Below, one piece after another: positions 1-7,367 of a DNA stretch of 64,000 bases. A program made the position numbers and the translations under genes. The notes under the pieces were generated by a model. That model searched no databases. It was not told the DNA's origin and worked only from the letters and a program-made list of their open reading frames with translations. Source of the stretch: Prevotella melaninogenica (GTDB lineage: Bacteria > Bacteroidota > Bacteroidia > Bacteroidales > Bacteroidaceae); contig NZ_AP018050.1 in NCBI RefSeq assembly GCF_003609775.1, positions 1-64,000 on the forward strand, written 5' to 3'. The stretch's first letter is position 1. Each line of letters starts with the position of its first letter.

Positions 1-118
1 AAAAAAGCGTTTTAGGTACAAAGAAAGCAAAAAACAGCAGAAAAATAAGCGAAAAAAGCAAGTTTAAAGGTCATTATAGTTAATTTAATGTTAAAGCGCG
101 AACAATCTAAATAAAAAA

Positions 119-150
119 TTTGCTTGTTTGAATATTATATCCTATCTTTG
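119..150 (+). promoter_or_regulatory. Bacteroidetes-type promoter
   Basis: TTTG at 119-122, a 20-nt spacer, then TATCTTTG at 143-150 match the Bacteroidetes -33/-7 consensus exactly. No plausible gene follows for about 400 bp, so the transcript is likely the candidate small RNA described next. Confidence 0.7.
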
Positions 151-154
151 CATA

Positions 155-500
155 TATAAAATTAGAGGATGACAACAACAACATAACACAGATTGTTAAA
201 AACAAAAAGAAATAAATCCCCTATAAATATTCACAAGCCAAGTTGAGATTTACTTTGACTTGTATGAGATGAAAAGAGGTTATAAAGAACTATTTTACTA
301 AGGACACCAAAATATACATAGTTATTTATTTGCGTTAACCACGCAGGGATAATTCGCGCAAGTAAGAGATTGAAATACATAGGTTAGTTTTTTAAGGTGA
401 AGGATAACAAAATTGTCACGAGTCCTACACAGCATATTGTTGGGATATCGAAGACACTCAGCCAGTCCTGATTTCACGTCGGTGAAATCAGGATTTTTTA
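155..500 (+). ncRNA. Candidate small RNA or long leader (unidentified)
   Basis: This stretch runs from a perfect promoter (119-150) to a strong intrinsic terminator (466-499) and contains no convincing coding frame. Internal pairing is visible, for example ACAAGCCAAGT near 233 with ACTTTGACTTGT about 20 nt later, and TGCG/CGCA around 331-345. Near the 5' end is a tiny frame, ATG followed by four ACA codons and TAA at about 168-185, which could be chance or a threonine-rich leader peptide. It lacks recognisable RNase P, tmRNA or SRP signatures. It is separated from the next gene by the terminator and by that gene's own promoter, so an independent RNA is the better reading. Confidence 0.45.
466..499 (+). 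terminator. Intrinsic terminator
   Basis: A 12-bp perfect stem, TCCTGATTTCAC pairing with GTGAAATCAGGA around a 4-nt loop, is followed by a T tract. It ends the candidate RNA upstream. Confidence 0.85.
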
Positions 501-510
501 TTTCAAATAT

Positions 511-541
511 TTTGTTTTATCCGTGAAAGTACCTAAATTTG
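511..541 (+). promoter_or_regulatory. Promoter with near-leaderless start
   Basis: TTTG at 511-514, 19 nt, then TAAATTTG at 534-541. The ATG at 551 is only 9 nt past the -7 box, so the mRNA leader would be a few nucleotides at most. Confidence 0.65.
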
Positions 542-550
542 TAACCATAT

Positions 551-1120
551 ATGTTTAAGAATAGATACAAGCGGTTTGGCTGTCTGCTACTTTTCATCCT
601 CCTTGTAGGAAAAACTATGGCACAACAGCCCTTGACCTTTGAGTTAGAACGTGTCAACGATTCGCTTTCATGGCTGTGCCTATACCCTAAGGTACAAGTG
701 AATACGGAGCAAAAAGGACACAAAAACTGGTGGAAAACCAGAAAAGCAATTGCAAAATGGAAACTTCCCTACCCTGTTTATCAACTGGTAACAGGAGATG
801 TTAATGGAGATGGAAAGGACGAAGCAATCGTTGGCGTCATCAAACCGACTCGCTTCTACCCACAGCCTGCACGTAGACTCTTCATTTTTAAGCAGATAAA
901 TGACAAAATACGCCCCATGTGGATGGGATCGCGAATGGGTGGAATACTATGCGATTTTCGTTTTATAGAACCATACGTACGTACATTACAAGCAACCATC
1001 GATAATAAATACGTTGTTGCAGACTATGTTTGGGACGACTTCGGACTTTCTTTCGTACGCTTTTTAACTGAAGCTGTTAGCCACGAAGAAGCCGTTAAAC
1101 GATTTATTGCAAGCGAATAA
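551..1120 (+). CDS. Hypothetical secreted protein
   Basis: This is a 189-residue protein of unknown function. Residues 1-24 form a typical signal peptide (basic start, hydrophobic core, cleavage near TMA-QQ), so export to the periplasm or surface is expected. Around residues 79-90 there is GDVNGDGKDEA, an Asp/Gly-rich loop like the calcium-binding repeats of FG-GAP or VCBS proteins, but only one is present. The rest is rich in aromatic residues without a family I recognise. It lies 32 bp upstream of the YARHG/DUF3160 gene on the same strand and probably shares its transcript, starting from the promoter at 511-541. The ATG at 551 is the only start that keeps the signal peptide complete. Confidence 0.8.
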   Translation: MFKNRYKRFGCLLLFILLVGKTMAQQPLTFELERVNDSLSWLCLYPKVQVNTEQKGHKNWWKTRKAIAKWKLPYPVYQLVTGDVNGDGKDEAIVGVIKPTRFYPQPARRLFIFKQINDKIRPMWMGSRMGGILCDFRFIEPYVRTLQATIDNKYVVADYVWDDFGLSFVRFLTEAVSHEEAVKRFIASE

Positions 1121-1152
1121 ATATAAAACATAACTATTAAAAATAAAACAAG

Positions 1153-3666
1153 ATGAACCACAATTCCTATTACAAGCTAATGCAAAAGAACGCATTCAGA
1201 ACAGTAGCTATTGCATTCCTGATTTTGTTGTTCTCACCTACTGCATGGGCACAAAGTGAAAAGACAGATGGCAGCAGAGGTGATGCCTATATTGAACGTA
1301 CAGAGGAAAAGAAGACTCCTCTTATTCTCCCTGGTACTGGAAAAATAAATATTGAAAAACTAAAGGGTAAGATTGATACGCAGATGGACATCTCTAAACT
1401 CAATCTTGTAGAACTACGTGCAATCAGAAACGCCTTTGCTGCAAGGCAGGGATACCCTTTCAAGGATGCAACCTTACGTGCATTATACAATACAACAACA
1501 TGGTATAACGATGCACTTTGGGATGTCTATGAAAAAGAAGAGACCCCTGATAAGAAGTTCTCACCACGTTATACGAAAGAACAACTTGCCTTTACAGAGC
1601 GCATCCGTGCACGAGAAGCTGAATTACGAAAGCTGAACTTTAAACCAGCGAACAGTAAGGACGTGGTGAATATGAAGAATCTTATCAACCCGTTCCAGCT
1701 GAAAGAGTTCGACCCAAAGCTATATAGCATGTTGGGACAGAATGGTTTTGCTATCGTTCCTGCCGAACATAATCAGCTTTTCCACGTATATGAGAAGAAC
1801 GACTATGCTGATTTTCCAAGCTTCGTAACCACTGACCTCTACCTACAACTGTTCCATCTCTATTTTGATTGTGTATTGCGCGATGTGGAGGAAAAGCACT
1901 TAGACTCACTGATGATTGTCTTTTCTTCCAAAATGGGAGCAGAGATGAAGACACTTACAAGCAGTCAAAATGCAGAAATAAAGGCTGCAGCGGAATATGG
2001 TCAGGCATGGTTTGCCGTCGCATCTTGGCTCTTTAGTCATGATAAAGCACCAAAATCAATAGCTACACTGAATGCCCCAGAAGCATACAAGAAGATGGTA
2101 ATGGAAGAAATTACTAAGTCTTTCGAGGCTGAAAATGAATATTCTGAGATGCTTGAATATGACTCTCAGACAGGAATGTTTGCTTATTCGCTCTTCCGTC
2201 CACGTGGTCACTATACCCGTTCTAAGGTTTGTAGTCGTTACTTCCGTGGTATGATGTGGTTACAAACAGCCCATTTCGGCACGAATAAACCTGCTAAGAT
2301 GAAGCAGATAGCACTTATTGCCAATGTCTTCAACCAACAACCAAAGCTTAAAACCATCTACAACAAGGTAAGTGAACCAATCACTTATCTTATGGGGACA
2401 CCTGATAATGTTACCCTCATACAGGTTGCAGAACTTGTTAAGAAGATGAACTTACCTATAGAAAAGCTATTATCTTCAAATAAAGACATGGGTAAACTGA
2501 CAGCAAACATTGAAGCAATAGCAAAGAAACAGACACGTATCGAGTTGAAGAAAACACATGGAACCAAATATGTTGTAGATATTATGCCACAGCGTTATCA
2601 ACCTGATGCAGAGGCATTGATAGCTACTACGGATCAAGATAGCCCTATCTCTCTCCGCCCATGTCCAAAGGGACTCGACTGGATGGCTGTCATGGGATTG
2701 CCAGGTGCCGAACGTATTCTCATGGACGAGCTGAAAGAAGCACAGAAATGGAAGGATTTTCCAAAGGCATTAACCACTGCTCGTAAGAAAGTTGCTAATA
2801 CTCCTTGGGAGGCTTGTGTAGCAAATCAATGGATGTACACGCTCCAGTCATTAGGTGACACCGCACAGTCGCTTCCTTATTTCATGCAGACACCACAGTG
2901 GCAGAAGAAGAATTTGAACACAGCACTTGCTTCTTGGGCTGAATTAAAGCATGATGCTATCCTCTATGCAAAGCAGCCTATGGTGGCAGAGTGTGGCTCT
3001 GGAGGTCCAGAACCACCTGTCGTAAAGGGTTATGTTGAGCCTAACGTGAAGTTCTGGGAGAAAGCTATTGCACTTGTAACAAAAATGGATAAAGTTCTCA
3101 CCACTTACAATTTACAGACTGAAAAGGCAAAGGCTGTATATGAACGAATAAAGGAAATGGCTGAATTCTGCCGTGACATCAGTATAAAAGAACTGAATGG
3201 TGGAAAGATAACTGACGAGGAATACAACCAGATTGAAATCATTGGTTCGACTGTGGAGAACATCTCTTTGGAGCTTGTCAGCGAGGACAATCAGATGTTG
3301 CAGGGATGGTCTGATGTAGTGAGTACCGACAAGAAAGTCGCAGTTGTTGCTGACGTCTTCACTGCTGGAGGCGAGAATGTTGCCATAGATGATAAGTGTG
3401 TGCTATATGAAGGAGTTGGTCCTGCTTACGAAATATACGTAGTAGTTGAGATAGACGGCTCCCTTTACCTTACACGTGGCTCCGTCTTCTCTTACCGTGA
3501 GTTTACAAGATTGATGTCAGACCCACGTATGACGGACGAAGAATGGCAAGAGGAATTAAAGAAGTCACCAACAGGTGGAACACCATCATGGATGAAAGAG
3601 ATTATAGCTCCTGTAAAGGGAATGAGTGCTGATGATGAAGAGACATTCTATAGTTCAGGCTGTTAA
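1153..3666 (+). CDS. Exported YARHG and DUF3160 domain protein
   Basis: This is an 837-residue exported protein with a signal peptide at about residues 1-34 (cleavage near AWA-QS). Residues ~80-135 fit a YARHG domain, the small extracellular module named after a conserved Tyr-Ala-Arg-His-Gly-like motif: LRAIRNAFAARQGYPF is followed by an aromatic WY segment. The remainder, ~170-830, matches in length and aromatic-rich composition the DUF3160 proteins of Bacteroidetes, whose function is unknown. The pairing suggests a cell-envelope role, possibly binding peptidoglycan or a surface polymer, which is inference. It follows the small secreted protein gene by 32 bp. Its last 41 bases overlap the start of the CapA-like gene, so the three genes look transcribed and translated together. 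Confidence 0.8.
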   Translation: MNHNSYYKLMQKNAFRTVAIAFLILLFSPTAWAQSEKTDGSRGDAYIERTEEKKTPLILPGTGKINIEKLKGKIDTQMDISKLNLVELRAIRNAFAARQGYPFKDATLRALYNTTTWYNDALWDVYEKEETPDKKFSPRYTKEQLAFTERIRAREAELRKLNFKPANSKDVVNMKNLINPFQLKEFDPKLYSMLGQNGFAIVPAEHNQLFHVYEKNDYADFPSFVTTDLYLQLFHLYFDCVLRDVEEKHLDSLMIVFSSKMGAEMKTLTSSQNAEIKAAAEYGQAWFAVASWLFSHDKAPKSIATLNAPEAYKKMVMEEITKSFEAENEYSEMLEYDSQTGMFAYSLFRPRGHYTRSKVCSRYFRGMMWLQTAHFGTNKPAKMKQIALIANVFNQQPKLKTIYNKVSEPITYLMGTPDNVTLIQVAELVKKMNLPIEKLLSSNKDMGKLTANIEAIAKKQTRIELKKTHGTKYVVDIMPQRYQPDAEALIATTDQDSPISLRPCPKGLDWMAVMGLPGAERILMDELKEAQKWKDFPKALTTARKKVANTPWEACVANQWMYTLQSLGDTAQSLPYFMQTPQWQKKNLNTALASWAELKHDAILYAKQPMVAECGSGGPEPPVVKGYVEPNVKFWEKAIALVTKMDKVLTTYNLQTEKAKAVYERIKEMAEFCRDISIKELNGGKITDEEYNQIEIIGSTVENISLELVSEDNQMLQGWSDVVSTDKKVAVVADVFTAGGENVAIDDKCVLYEGVGPAYEIYVVVEIDGSLYLTRGSVFSYREFTRLMSDPRMTDEEWQEELKKSPTGGTPSWMKEIIAPVKGMSADDEETFYSSGC

Positions 3667-4612
3667 AGTTATTATATGCTTATTAACTCCTATCCTACTA
3701 TCTTTCAATGGGATAGGAGTTGGTTTTATCCATCAAAAGAAATCGGCTCAAAAAAGAGCTGACGACACCTTACGTATCGTTATTACAGGTGATCTTCTAC
3801 TTGACAGGGGGGTAAGACAGAAGATTGACATGGCAGGAGTTGATGCTCTTTTTTCATCTGGTATCGACTCATTGTTCCAATCTTCCAACTATGTAATTGC
3901 CAATTTAGAGTGCCCTGTGACTAAAATTAGAGAGCGTGTATTCAAACGTTTCATCTTTAGAGGGGAACCAGAATGGTTGCCTATACTACATCGTCATGGC
4001 ATAACTCACCTCAACTTAGCCAATAATCATAGTATTGACCAAGGAAGAAATGGACTTTTAGACACACAAGAACAGATTAAAAAGGCAGGAATGATACCTA
4101 TCGGAGCTGGTAGAAATATGGAAGCAGCAGCAGAGCCAGTACTCATTTCTACAAATCCACGCCATGTTTGGGTAGTTTCATCTCTACGCTTACCATTAGA
4201 AAACTTTCCCTATCTTCCTCAAAAACCTTGTGTTAGTCAGGAGAGTATAGATAGTCTTATCATGCGTGTTGAACACTTACGCGCAGCAGATAAGAATTGC
4301 TATATTCTCCTTATACTACATTGGGGATGGGAACACCATTTCAGAGCTACTCCACAACAGCGTGAGAATGCACGCAAACTAATTGACGCAGGAGCTGATG
4401 CTATTGTTGGACACCATAGTCATACGCTCCAAACAATAGAGATTTATCGAGGAAAACCGATTTACTATGGTATTGGAAACTTTATTTTTGACCAAAGAAA
4501 ACCGATGAATTCACGGGCTTGTGTAGTGGAGTTATCCATTACTGCAGACAAGTGTAAAGTAAAGGCTTTACCTATAGAAATCAAGAACTGTGTACCCTAC
4601 CTTAGCAAATAG
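3626..4612 (+). CDS. CapA-family metallophosphoesterase-like protein
   Basis: This 328-residue protein belongs to the CapA/PgsA (PGA_cap) family, calcineurin-like phosphoesterases named for poly-gamma-glutamate capsule synthesis. Family landmarks are present: ITGDLLLDRGV near residue 52, ANLECPVT near 92, ANNHSIDQG near 133, ILHWGWEHHF near 233, and VGHHSHTLQ with GIGNFIFDQ further on. A hydrophobic segment at residues ~13-32 would anchor or export it. It is shorter than classic CapA (about 380-400 residues), and no other capsule genes are near, so its substrate is unknown. The start lies 41 bases inside the preceding gene; ATG codons at 3626 and 3635 are both possible. Confidence 0.85.
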   Translation: MLMMKRHSIVQAVKVIICLLTPILLSFNGIGVGFIHQKKSAQKRADDTLRIVITGDLLLDRGVRQKIDMAGVDALFSSGIDSLFQSSNYVIANLECPVTKIRERVFKRFIFRGEPEWLPILHRHGITHLNLANNHSIDQGRNGLLDTQEQIKKAGMIPIGAGRNMEAAAEPVLISTNPRHVWVVSSLRLPLENFPYLPQKPCVSQESIDSLIMRVEHLRAADKNCYILLILHWGWEHHFRATPQQRENARKLIDAGADAIVGHHSHTLQTIEIYRGKPIYYGIGNFIFDQRKPMNSRACVVELSITADKCKVKALPIEIKNCVPYLSK

Positions 4613-4665
4613 CTTTTTCAAATTGTACTTATTTCTCACTTTTAGATAACTTTTCAGCAAAAAAG

Positions 4666-4697
4666 TTTGGAAGTTTACGTTTAAGTATATACTTTTG
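4666..4697 (+). promoter_or_regulatory. Bacteroidetes-type promoter
   Basis: TTTG at 4666-4669, a 20-nt spacer and TACTTTTG at 4690-4697. It would give a leader of about 65 nt for the gene starting at 4766. Confidence 0.65.
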
Positions 4698-4765
4698 CAG
4701 CAGGTCTGAGGGTACAACCTTGCACAACGTTATACCTAAAAGCAAAATGAAAAAGTAAACACAAT

Positions 4766-5578
4766 ATGAAGCGACAAGGACAAGCACTATCATTAAAGAA
4801 TCTAACAAAAAGCAATGTGTGGGACATTCAGGAAAACGATGTCTTCCGCCTTTGGGCACAAGCAGAGCGTGACGCCGACTTAAGGGATAATGAGCGTCAT
4901 TATATTGATGTAATCAAAAGTGCCTTTACCATAGAAGAAGTTAAGATTGATAAGCCTGAAGTTATCAAGAAATACGAAGAACGTGGCTGCCAAGTTGGTC
5001 AAGTTAGACTTGATGAGGGTACCACAGTAAAGTGGGCTTTAAAGAAAAAGCCAATCCAACGTATTACTGATTTAACTTGGGAAAATATCCATCATATATC
5101 AGCTCAGAAACTAATTGAAATTCTTGAGCGCAACTTTGGCGGTGGCTGGGAAAGCCTTCCACAGAGCGTACAGGATATTATCTTGAGTGGATTTGATATA
5201 AGTACAACCACCCTTCCAACAGCTCGCTTGAAAAAACCAGGCGGTCTTTATGAAAAGAAGGTGGCTGATGGTTTCGAAGTTCTTGAGATTTCTAAGGGCT
5301 CATGGACAGAAGCGATCTTTGCGAAAGAGAAGCCTATTTCAACTATGACCACAACAAAGCTTTCATCACTTGAGGAGATGGAAGACGAGGATCTTTTAAA
5401 GAATCTGGATGATGAGGACGATATAATGCCTGAAGAGGAGAGAAATGCAGATGATGAGGACGATGAGGATTTCGATGAGGATAAGCTCACGGAAGAAAGC
5501 TATCGTACCACTTTCGATACCAACCCAGAGGAACTCGAAATGCAGGCTGATGAGGTTGGAGAAGATTTAGACTTCTAA
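4766..5578 (+). CDS. Hypothetical protein with acidic C-terminal tail
   Basis: This 270-residue protein has no signal peptide or membrane segment, so it is probably cytoplasmic. Residues 1-190 look globular and mixed alpha/beta, with a basic stretch near residues 85-100. The tail from about residue 195 to 270 is extremely rich in Asp and Glu, including DDEDDEDFDEDK, and is likely disordered. Such tails occur on proteins that contact nucleic-acid-binding partners or mimic DNA, but nothing here proves that. It has its own promoter at 4666-4697 and a strong terminator at 5621-5662, so it is probably monocistronic. I do not recognise the family. Confidence 0.75.
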   Translation: MKRQGQALSLKNLTKSNVWDIQENDVFRLWAQAERDADLRDNERHYIDVIKSAFTIEEVKIDKPEVIKKYEERGCQVGQVRLDEGTTVKWALKKKPIQRITDLTWENIHHISAQKLIEILERNFGGGWESLPQSVQDIILSGFDISTTTLPTARLKKPGGLYEKKVADGFEVLEISKGSWTEAIFAKEKPISTMTTTKLSSLEEMEDEDLLKNLDDEDDIMPEEERNADDEDDEDFDEDKLTEESYRTTFDTNPEELEMQADEVGEDLDF

Positions 5579-5620
5579 ACAATCATTACAAGTATATTAA
5601 GTGATTAAGTAAATCACAAT

Positions 5621-5662
5621 AAGAAAAGACCCAATCAACATAAAGTGATTGGGTCTTTTCTT
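5621..5662. terminator. Bidirectional terminator
   Basis: A perfect 17-bp stem (5621-5637 with 5646-5662) around an 8-nt loop carries A-rich and T-rich flanks. It can serve both the acidic-tail gene from the left and the 37-codon gene from the right. Confidence 0.85.
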
Positions 5663-5747
5663 GCTCTCTAACTTTAATCTTGTTACCGTTTTCTTTCCTA
5701 ATTCGCATCACCAAGCTATAAAAAGCTGCAACAGCGAATAGTTTCTT

Positions 5748-5861
5748 TTAGTGCTTTTTAGCCTTCTCAGCCAAAGCCTGACGACGAGCGTTCTGAATCT
5801 CGAGAAAACGAGCATCCATACTGCTGTCAAACTCCTGGTTCTTAATAATTAACCTTTCCAT
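5748..5861 (-). CDS. Small 37-residue protein, unknown function
   Basis: This short frame begins MERLIIKNQEFDSSMD and ends with a strongly charged helix rich in Arg, Lys, Glu and Ala (AEKAKKH). A perfect promoter lies just upstream on the same strand: TATCTTTG at 5903-5896 and TTTG at 5927-5924, spaced 20 nt. The terminator at 5621-5662 lies downstream. The product is predicted soluble and mostly helical, and a basic C-terminus could bind RNA or ribosomes, but that is a guess. Divergent from the 27-codon gene at 6142. Genes of this size are usually missed by automatic callers. Confidence 0.6.
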   Translation of the reverse strand: MERLIIKNQEFDSSMDARFLEIQNARRQALAEKAKKH

Positions 5862-5895
5862 AAACGTATTGTTATCTTAAATACTTAATCGGATA

Positions 5896-5927
5896 CAAAG
5901 ATACGTTTTCTAAGTAATTATGACAAA
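5896..5927 (-). promoter_or_regulatory. Promoter of the 37-codon gene
   Basis: On the minus strand TTTG, 20 nt and TATCTTTG fit the Bacteroidetes consensus. The predicted transcription start is about 30 nt before the ATG at 5861. Confidence 0.7.
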
Positions 5928-6034
5928 TTTATACGTCTTTTTTTGAACTTATTTCAGTTACTTTTTGATTATAATCAATACTAATGATTTATGTCAAATA
6001 AACACCTCTATTGTTGCAAACACAACGAAAAGGA

Positions 6035-6065
6035 TTGGCTATGTCAAATATCTTTTCTACCTTTG
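6035..6065 (+). promoter_or_regulatory. Promoter of the 27-codon gene
   Basis: TTG at 6035-6037, a 20-nt spacer and TACCTTTG at 6058-6065. The transcript would have a leader of about 70 nt that contains the hairpin at 6099-6119. Confidence 0.65.
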
Positions 6066-6098
6066 CACTGAATTCCCAAAGAAAAATAAGTAATAATC

Positions 6099-6119
6099 GC
6101 AGAACCAAAGGGGTTCTGC
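6099..6119 (+). promoter_or_regulatory. Hairpin in leader of the 27-codon gene
   Basis: An 8-bp perfect stem, GCAGAACC with GGTTCTGC, around a 5-nt loop sits about 22 nt before the start codon. There is no T tract, so it is more likely an RNA-stability or translation element than a terminator. Confidence 0.5.
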
Positions 6120-6141
6120 ACAAAGAAGAAAGGATAACATT

Positions 6142-6225
6142 ATGTTAACATTTGGTATTGTTACTATCGTTGCAGCCGTAATCGCAGAGGCATTGATTGT
6201 TTCAAAGAAGATTAATCTTGATTAG
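6142..6225 (+). CDS. Small 27-residue membrane protein
   Basis: The frame encodes a single hydrophobic helix (FGIVTIVAAVIAEALIV) followed by a short polar tail, SKKINLD. That is the layout of bacterial one-pass small membrane proteins. A purine-rich AGAAAGGAT lies just upstream as a possible ribosome site. A consensus promoter (6035-6065) and an intrinsic terminator (6303-6336) bracket it, which gives a complete transcription unit of about 265 nt. Function is unknown; proteins of this kind usually modulate a larger membrane complex or transporter. It could alternatively be part of a small RNA that happens to contain a frame. Confidence 0.55.
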   Translation: MLTFGIVTIVAAVIAEALIVSKKINLD

Positions 6226-6302
6226 TAATTATCAAGCAACCAAAAGACCAGAAATTAAATCGTAAGCTGTCGAAATCGATTAACAGCAGACAAATAAAAA
6301 AG

Positions 6303-6336
6303 AAAAGCCGATGCGCCAAATGGTGTGTCGGCTTTT
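6303..6336 (+). terminator. Intrinsic terminator
   Basis: AAAAGCCGA and GCC pair with GGT and TCGGCTTTTT around a short loop, followed by T residues. It ends the 27-codon transcription unit. Confidence 0.7.
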
Positions 6337-6652
6337 TCTATGGGTAATATTACTCTTATCTAACGATTATCTTCTCTCAATTCCACACCCTATTCTATCG
6401 TATTTTGCCCTCAATATCATTGGTGTCAACCATCCGCACATGTTGAGCTAAGCATGCGCACATATGGTGTTAAGCATCCGCACCACATGTGCTAAGCAGC
6501 AATATGCCATTTGAAAAGTAGCTATACGTTGGTAGAGCATAGGAAAAAAGACCATAATAGCTCTTCTAACAAAACATTATAAAGCCTTAAAAAGAAGACA
6601 TCCTTACTTTAGCTTGTTGATAAAAGAGTAGTTTTCCTACTATCCCTTTATA
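6337..6652. other. Intergenic region with degenerate palindromic repeat
   Basis: No gene was seen. At about 6426-6504 there are three imperfect copies of a ~25-bp unit related to TAAGCATCCGCAC and GTGCTAAGCA. This resembles repeats at 24056, 41965 and 45045. The rest is AT-rich without clear structure. Confidence 0.5.
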
Positions 6653-7267
6653 CTAAAGTATATTAAGATCAGCAAGAGCTTTCTGTGCTATAACATCAAA
6701 GTCATCTCCTAATTCGCAGAAACTTAGAACACAATTATATGCTGCATGTCTCAATGGTAGACTCTCACCTGCCAACGTTGTGTGTGCCTGATCAAGAAAC
6801 TCATTAATACCACGCTCATTAGGTTCCATACCACGAGCAAACAAACGAGCGAGAAGTTGATAGCCACAAAGTTGATACATATCACGGTTTGAAGCTATCC
6901 ACTTGTATGCCAAAGCTGGTGCGAAGTCAAGATATTGAAGCAAATTAAAAGCCAACAACTCAGCCATTTCCTGTGTGCGAAGGCGTTCCATCCATACTTC
7001 CACAAGGTCTTCGTCCATCTTCTCTGCTGGCATAATAAGCGTAGCAAGTACCTGACACTCACGAATATCCTCTTTCCAAAGTTCAATAGCGAGTTCATAA
7101 TCCTTACCATACTCAGCCGCCATCTTCTGCAAATCAGGTACTGGTACTCCCCAATTTATTTTATACGTAACACCCTTCTGACGCATAGAGTGCGATGCAA
7201 CTCCATTCATCAAGAGGCGAAAAGACTGTTTAATCTCTTTCAGTTTCTCGTGTATCTGTTCGTTCAT
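6653..7267 (-). CDS. DNA alkylation repair (AlkD-like) HEAT-repeat protein
   Basis: This 204-residue all-helical protein resembles the DNA alkylation repair enzyme family, DNA glycosylases built from HEAT-like repeats that excise alkylated bases. Supporting segments are the N-terminal GVPVPDLQKMAAEYGKD, an Arg/Trp-containing helix ELWKEDIRECQVLATLI, and a run of amphipathic helices to the end. Family members are usually about 210-240 residues, so this is a short, complete version. I cannot place the catalytic residues with certainty, and some Bacteroidetes members may not be active glycosylases. It lies 100 bp downstream of the TPR gene on the same strand and may be read from the same transcript. 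Confidence 0.72.
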   Translation of the reverse strand: MNEQIHEKLKEIKQSFRLLMNGVASHSMRQKGVTYKINWGVPVPDLQKMAAEYGKDYELAIELWKEDIRECQVLATLIMPAEKMDEDLVEVWMERLRTQEMAELLAFNLLQYLDFAPALAYKWIASNRDMYQLCGYQLLARLFARGMEPNERGINEFLDQAHTTLAGESLPLRHAAYNCVLSFCELGDDFDVIAQKALADLNIL

Positions 7268-7367
7268 TATCCTATTAATCTATATAAATTGATAAATTCC
7301 ATTGTAGTTTTTTTTATACCACAACAGTATAATTATTTAGCATTTAAAAACTTAATGGTAGTTCCTA

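Noticed and set aside
168..185. Met-Thr-Thr-Thr-Thr leader peptide followed by a terminator, suggesting threonine attenuation
   Set aside because: The terminator is ~280 nt away and the downstream gene is not a threonine gene; thrA is 32 kb distant. ACA repeats can arise by chance.
155..500. RNase P RNA, tmRNA or SRP RNA
   Set aside because: The conserved sequences of these RNAs (for example GAGGAAAGTCC of RNase P) are absent.
5248..5490. Serine-rich open frame on the minus strand
   Set aside because: It is the antisense shadow of the Asp/Glu-rich tail (GAT/GAG codons read backwards as serine codons).
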